64,000 nt of DNA, taken from contig NZ_CP023315.3 in NCBI RefSeq assembly GCF_002310375.3, forward strand, positions 2,108,001 through 2,172,000. Direction: 5' to 3'. The notes beneath the pieces are model-generated. The model did not search any database. It was not told where the DNA came from and saw nothing but the letters and a program-made list of their open reading frames with translations. The translations under genes were made by a program, and so were the position numbers. Of the stretch, positions 62,320 to 64,000 are shown in pieces. The stretch comes from Caulobacter vibrioides (lineage in GTDB: Bacteria; Pseudomonadota; Alphaproteobacteria; Caulobacterales; Caulobacteraceae). The first letter of the stretch is position 1. The number at the start of each line of letters is the position of its first letter.

Positions 62320-62738
62320 CAGTGATGCGCGTCCTTCGGCGTTTCCATGAGTTCGACAAGCATGCCGCCCATATCCTTGGGATGGACGAAGATAATCAGC
62401 GTGCCGTGCGCGCCGATGCGCGGCTCGCCAAGCACGGTGGCCCCCTTCGCCACCAGGGCGTCACGGGCCTCATAGATGTTCTCGACTTCGAAACAGATGT
62501 GGTGCTGGCCGCCCTTCGGGTTCTTGGCCAGAAAACCGTGGATCGGCGAGTTTTCACCATAGGGCTCGATCAGCTCGATCTGGCTGTTGGGCAAATTGAC
62601 GAAACAGACCCAGACCCCCTGCTCTGGCATCGCCCACTTGTCGGTGACCGACGTGGCGCCGAGCAGGTCCCGGTACATCTTCACCGACTCGTCGATGGAA
62701 GGCGTGGCGACGCCGACATGGTTGAGCTTGCCGATCAT
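62319..62738 (-). CDS. mce: Methylmalonyl-CoA epimerase
   Basis: A 139-aa vicinal-oxygen-chelate enzyme interconverting (S)- and (R)-methylmalonyl-CoA in the propionate route. It shows IGKLNHVGVATPSIDESVKMYRDLLG (metal His), QIELIEPYGENSPI (metal Glu), HHICFEVENI (metal His) and KDMGGMLVELME. Full length. The partner methylmalonyl-CoA mutase (B12-dependent) is not in the window. Confidence 0.95.
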   Translation of the reverse strand: MIGKLNHVGVATPSIDESVKMYRDLLGATSVTDKWAMPEQGVWVCFVNLPNSQIELIEPYGENSPIHGFLAKNPKGGQHHICFEVENIYEARDALVAKGATVLGEPRIGAHGTLIIFVHPKDMGGMLVELMETPKDAHH

Positions 62739-62750
62739 CTTTGTTCTCCC

Positions 62751-63992
62751 TCACCCCCCAAACGTACCGAGCGGATCGCTAAAAGCCGAGTGCAGATCGT
62801 CCAATTTGCTGATCGGCATATGAAAGCTGCAACCCTTGCAGGGCTCGGGGACGCCACAGCCACGCCAGTCCCAAAGCGCCCGTACGCGCTCTGAGCCCAA
62901 CAGCTCCGATAGACTGGCTTCGCGGATATCGCCCAGAACAAGCTCTGTCTTGCCGTCGAAATCGGCGCAGCCGCAGAACGACACCTTGCCGCTGGACAGC
63001 ACCTGCAGGCTGATCAGCGGCAGAGCGCACTGCTCGGTGTTCTGCTGAGCAGGCATCCATTCGGCGTCGAGCGGAAGTGGCTTGGACGTGTCGAACACGG
63101 TCCAATTGGCGTAGACCTTGGTACCCGGCAACGTCAGCTGACCGGCCTCGACACCGGCGCGCTGAGACACCTCTGTCAGCCACGCCTCGACCTCTTCAGA
63201 AGGACGCTTGCGCAGGTGACGCGCTCCCAGAGCGACCTTGCCCACCCCAAAGATGCGGATCAGACGCCCCAACGACTCCATGAACTGGTCGTATTGGTCC
63301 TTGCGCGTCATGAGCTGGAATTCTTCGGCGTCGAGACCGTAGACCGATACGGTGATGCGGTCGAAGTAGGTGGCCAGTTCGGCCAGTTCCTCATCCGTAT
63401 ACAGATAGGCCATGGTCGCGTTGGTGATCGCCGAGACGCGGGAGATCGACGGCATCGCGCGCAATAGCTTCAGGCGTTCCAGCAACTGCTTGTCCAGCAG
63501 CACCTCACCAACCATCGGCGTCAGGGTCACCGGCCCGCCGCCGAGCGCCACGTAGTCGGCCACAACCTTGGCGAACACCGCCATCTCCATACCCTGCCGC
63601 TTGCGGGTCTGGATCGAGTAGGGGCAGATCACACAGTCGTTGTTGCAGATGTTGACCGTCTCGATGCTCAGCGCGAGCGGACGGAAACGCCCCCGATGCG
63701 TGAAGTAAGATATCCGCTCGGGCTGATAGAGGGCCGGAAACTTGGCGATCGGATGACCGGCGACGCGCTCGCGGTACTCCGGAGAGGCGATGATCTCATC
63801 GCGGATCTCGTCGGCGGTCGCACCACGCTCTATCCAGGCCACACAGGCCGCCAAGGCGTCGGGATCTGGCTCGCGCTTGAGCAGATCCCGATAGAGGTAC
63901 TGCACCAGAAGGGCGGCGTATCCGTTGTCGTCCGCATCCGAAATCAGCGGGCTCAGCATCTGAGGCTCGGCGAAACGACTACGGCGAAACAT
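62751..63992 (-). CDS. DUF4214-radical SAM/SPASM fusion protein
   Basis: At least 413 aa. The ATG at 63992 is 8 bases from the window edge and the frame is open beyond it, so the N-terminus could be longer. A DUF4214-like module covers about 24-77 (ALLVQYLYRDLLKREPDPDAL, SPEYRERV). It is followed by a radical SAM domain with CNNDCVICPYS (CX3CX2C iron-sulfur cluster motif, about 116-123) and a SPASM-type C-terminal cysteine set (CALPL, FCGCADFDG, CGVPEPCKGCSF). Such enzymes modify peptides or sugars, often for cell-surface products. The substrate is unknown and the next gene lies outside the window. Confidence 0.8.
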   Translation of the reverse strand: MFRRSRFAEPQMLSPLISDADDNGYAALLVQYLYRDLLKREPDPDALAACVAWIERGATADEIRDEIIASPEYRERVAGHPIAKFPALYQPERISYFTHRGRFRPLALSIETVNICNNDCVICPYSIQTRKRQGMEMAVFAKVVADYVALGGGPVTLTPMVGEVLLDKQLLERLKLLRAMPSISRVSAITNATMAYLYTDEELAELATYFDRITVSVYGLDAEEFQLMTRKDQYDQFMESLGRLIRIFGVGKVALGARHLRKRPSEEVEAWLTEVSQRAGVEAGQLTLPGTKVYANWTVFDTSKPLPLDAEWMPAQQNTEQCALPLISLQVLSSGKVSFCGCADFDGKTELVLGDIREASLSELLGSERVRALWDWRGCGVPEPCKGCSFHMPISKLDDLHSAFSDPLGTFGG

Positions 63993-64000
63993 CACAGACG

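Overview
The window is a GC-rich, densely coded stretch of an alphaproteobacterial chromosome that looks like Caulobacter (C. vibrioides/crescentus or a close relative such as C. segnis). The reasons are the gene order (amiC, rne, M48 protease, dsbA; accBC, aat; lexA; the long pyrH-to-lpxB envelope operon), an lpxI gene between lpxA and lpxB, an MmpA-type site-2 protease, alphaproteobacterial LexA boxes (GTTC-N7-GTTC), and a 29-codon gene matching the Caulobacter division inhibitor SidA. I see no rRNA, convincing tRNA, CRISPR array, insertion sequence, prophage or plasmid marker. It reads as core chromosome.

Layout. (1) 1-7.3 kb: start of a class A penicillin-binding protein, the amidase AmiC, and, divergently, RNase E followed by an M48 chaperone-protease and a DsbA-like lipoprotein. 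(2) 7.3-12.8 kb: thiS-thiG, aroQ, accB-accC and aat, then a DUF2155 protein and a complex I accessory subunit on the other strand; two large palindromic intergenic repeats flank thiG. (3) 13-17.3 kb: a degenerate paralogue of the class II ribonucleotide reductase NrdJ that has lost its catalytic motifs, then two paralogous exported pentapeptide-repeat proteins. (4) 17.4-29.9 kb: aspS, tpiA, ppiD-trpE, trpGDC, an acyltransferase, a methyltransferase, lexA with its own SOS box, and a PEP-mutase-family enzyme. (5) 30-37.1 kb: a ComEC-like protein, gltX, gltA, and a stand-alone FlhB C-terminal domain paired with a FliK-like protein. (6) 37.2-52.2 kb, minus strand: rpsB-tsf, then pyrH-frr-uppS-cdsA-dxr-rseP-bamA-skp-lpxD-fabZ-lpxA-lpxI-lpxB, joining translation, isoprenoid and phospholipid synthesis, outer-membrane protein assembly and lipid A synthesis. 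(7) 52.4-64 kb: a HAD phosphatase, a GFA-type zinc protein, dnaE with sidA just upstream behind a perfect LexA box, a nucleoside hydrolase, proS-lolC-lolD, a candidate small RNA, methylmalonyl-CoA epimerase with a DUF1467 membrane protein, and a DUF4214-radical SAM fusion at the right edge.

Three points deserve most attention: the NrdJ-like protein that looks like a pseudoenzyme (13.0-15.7 kb); the tiny SOS gene sidA, whose repressor gene lexA lies in the same window; and a terminator-ended, gene-free stretch near 61.8-62.0 kb that could encode a small RNA. Start codons were chosen by family alignment from memory and by visible Shine-Dalgarno sequences. No database search was run, so family names rest on recognised motifs.
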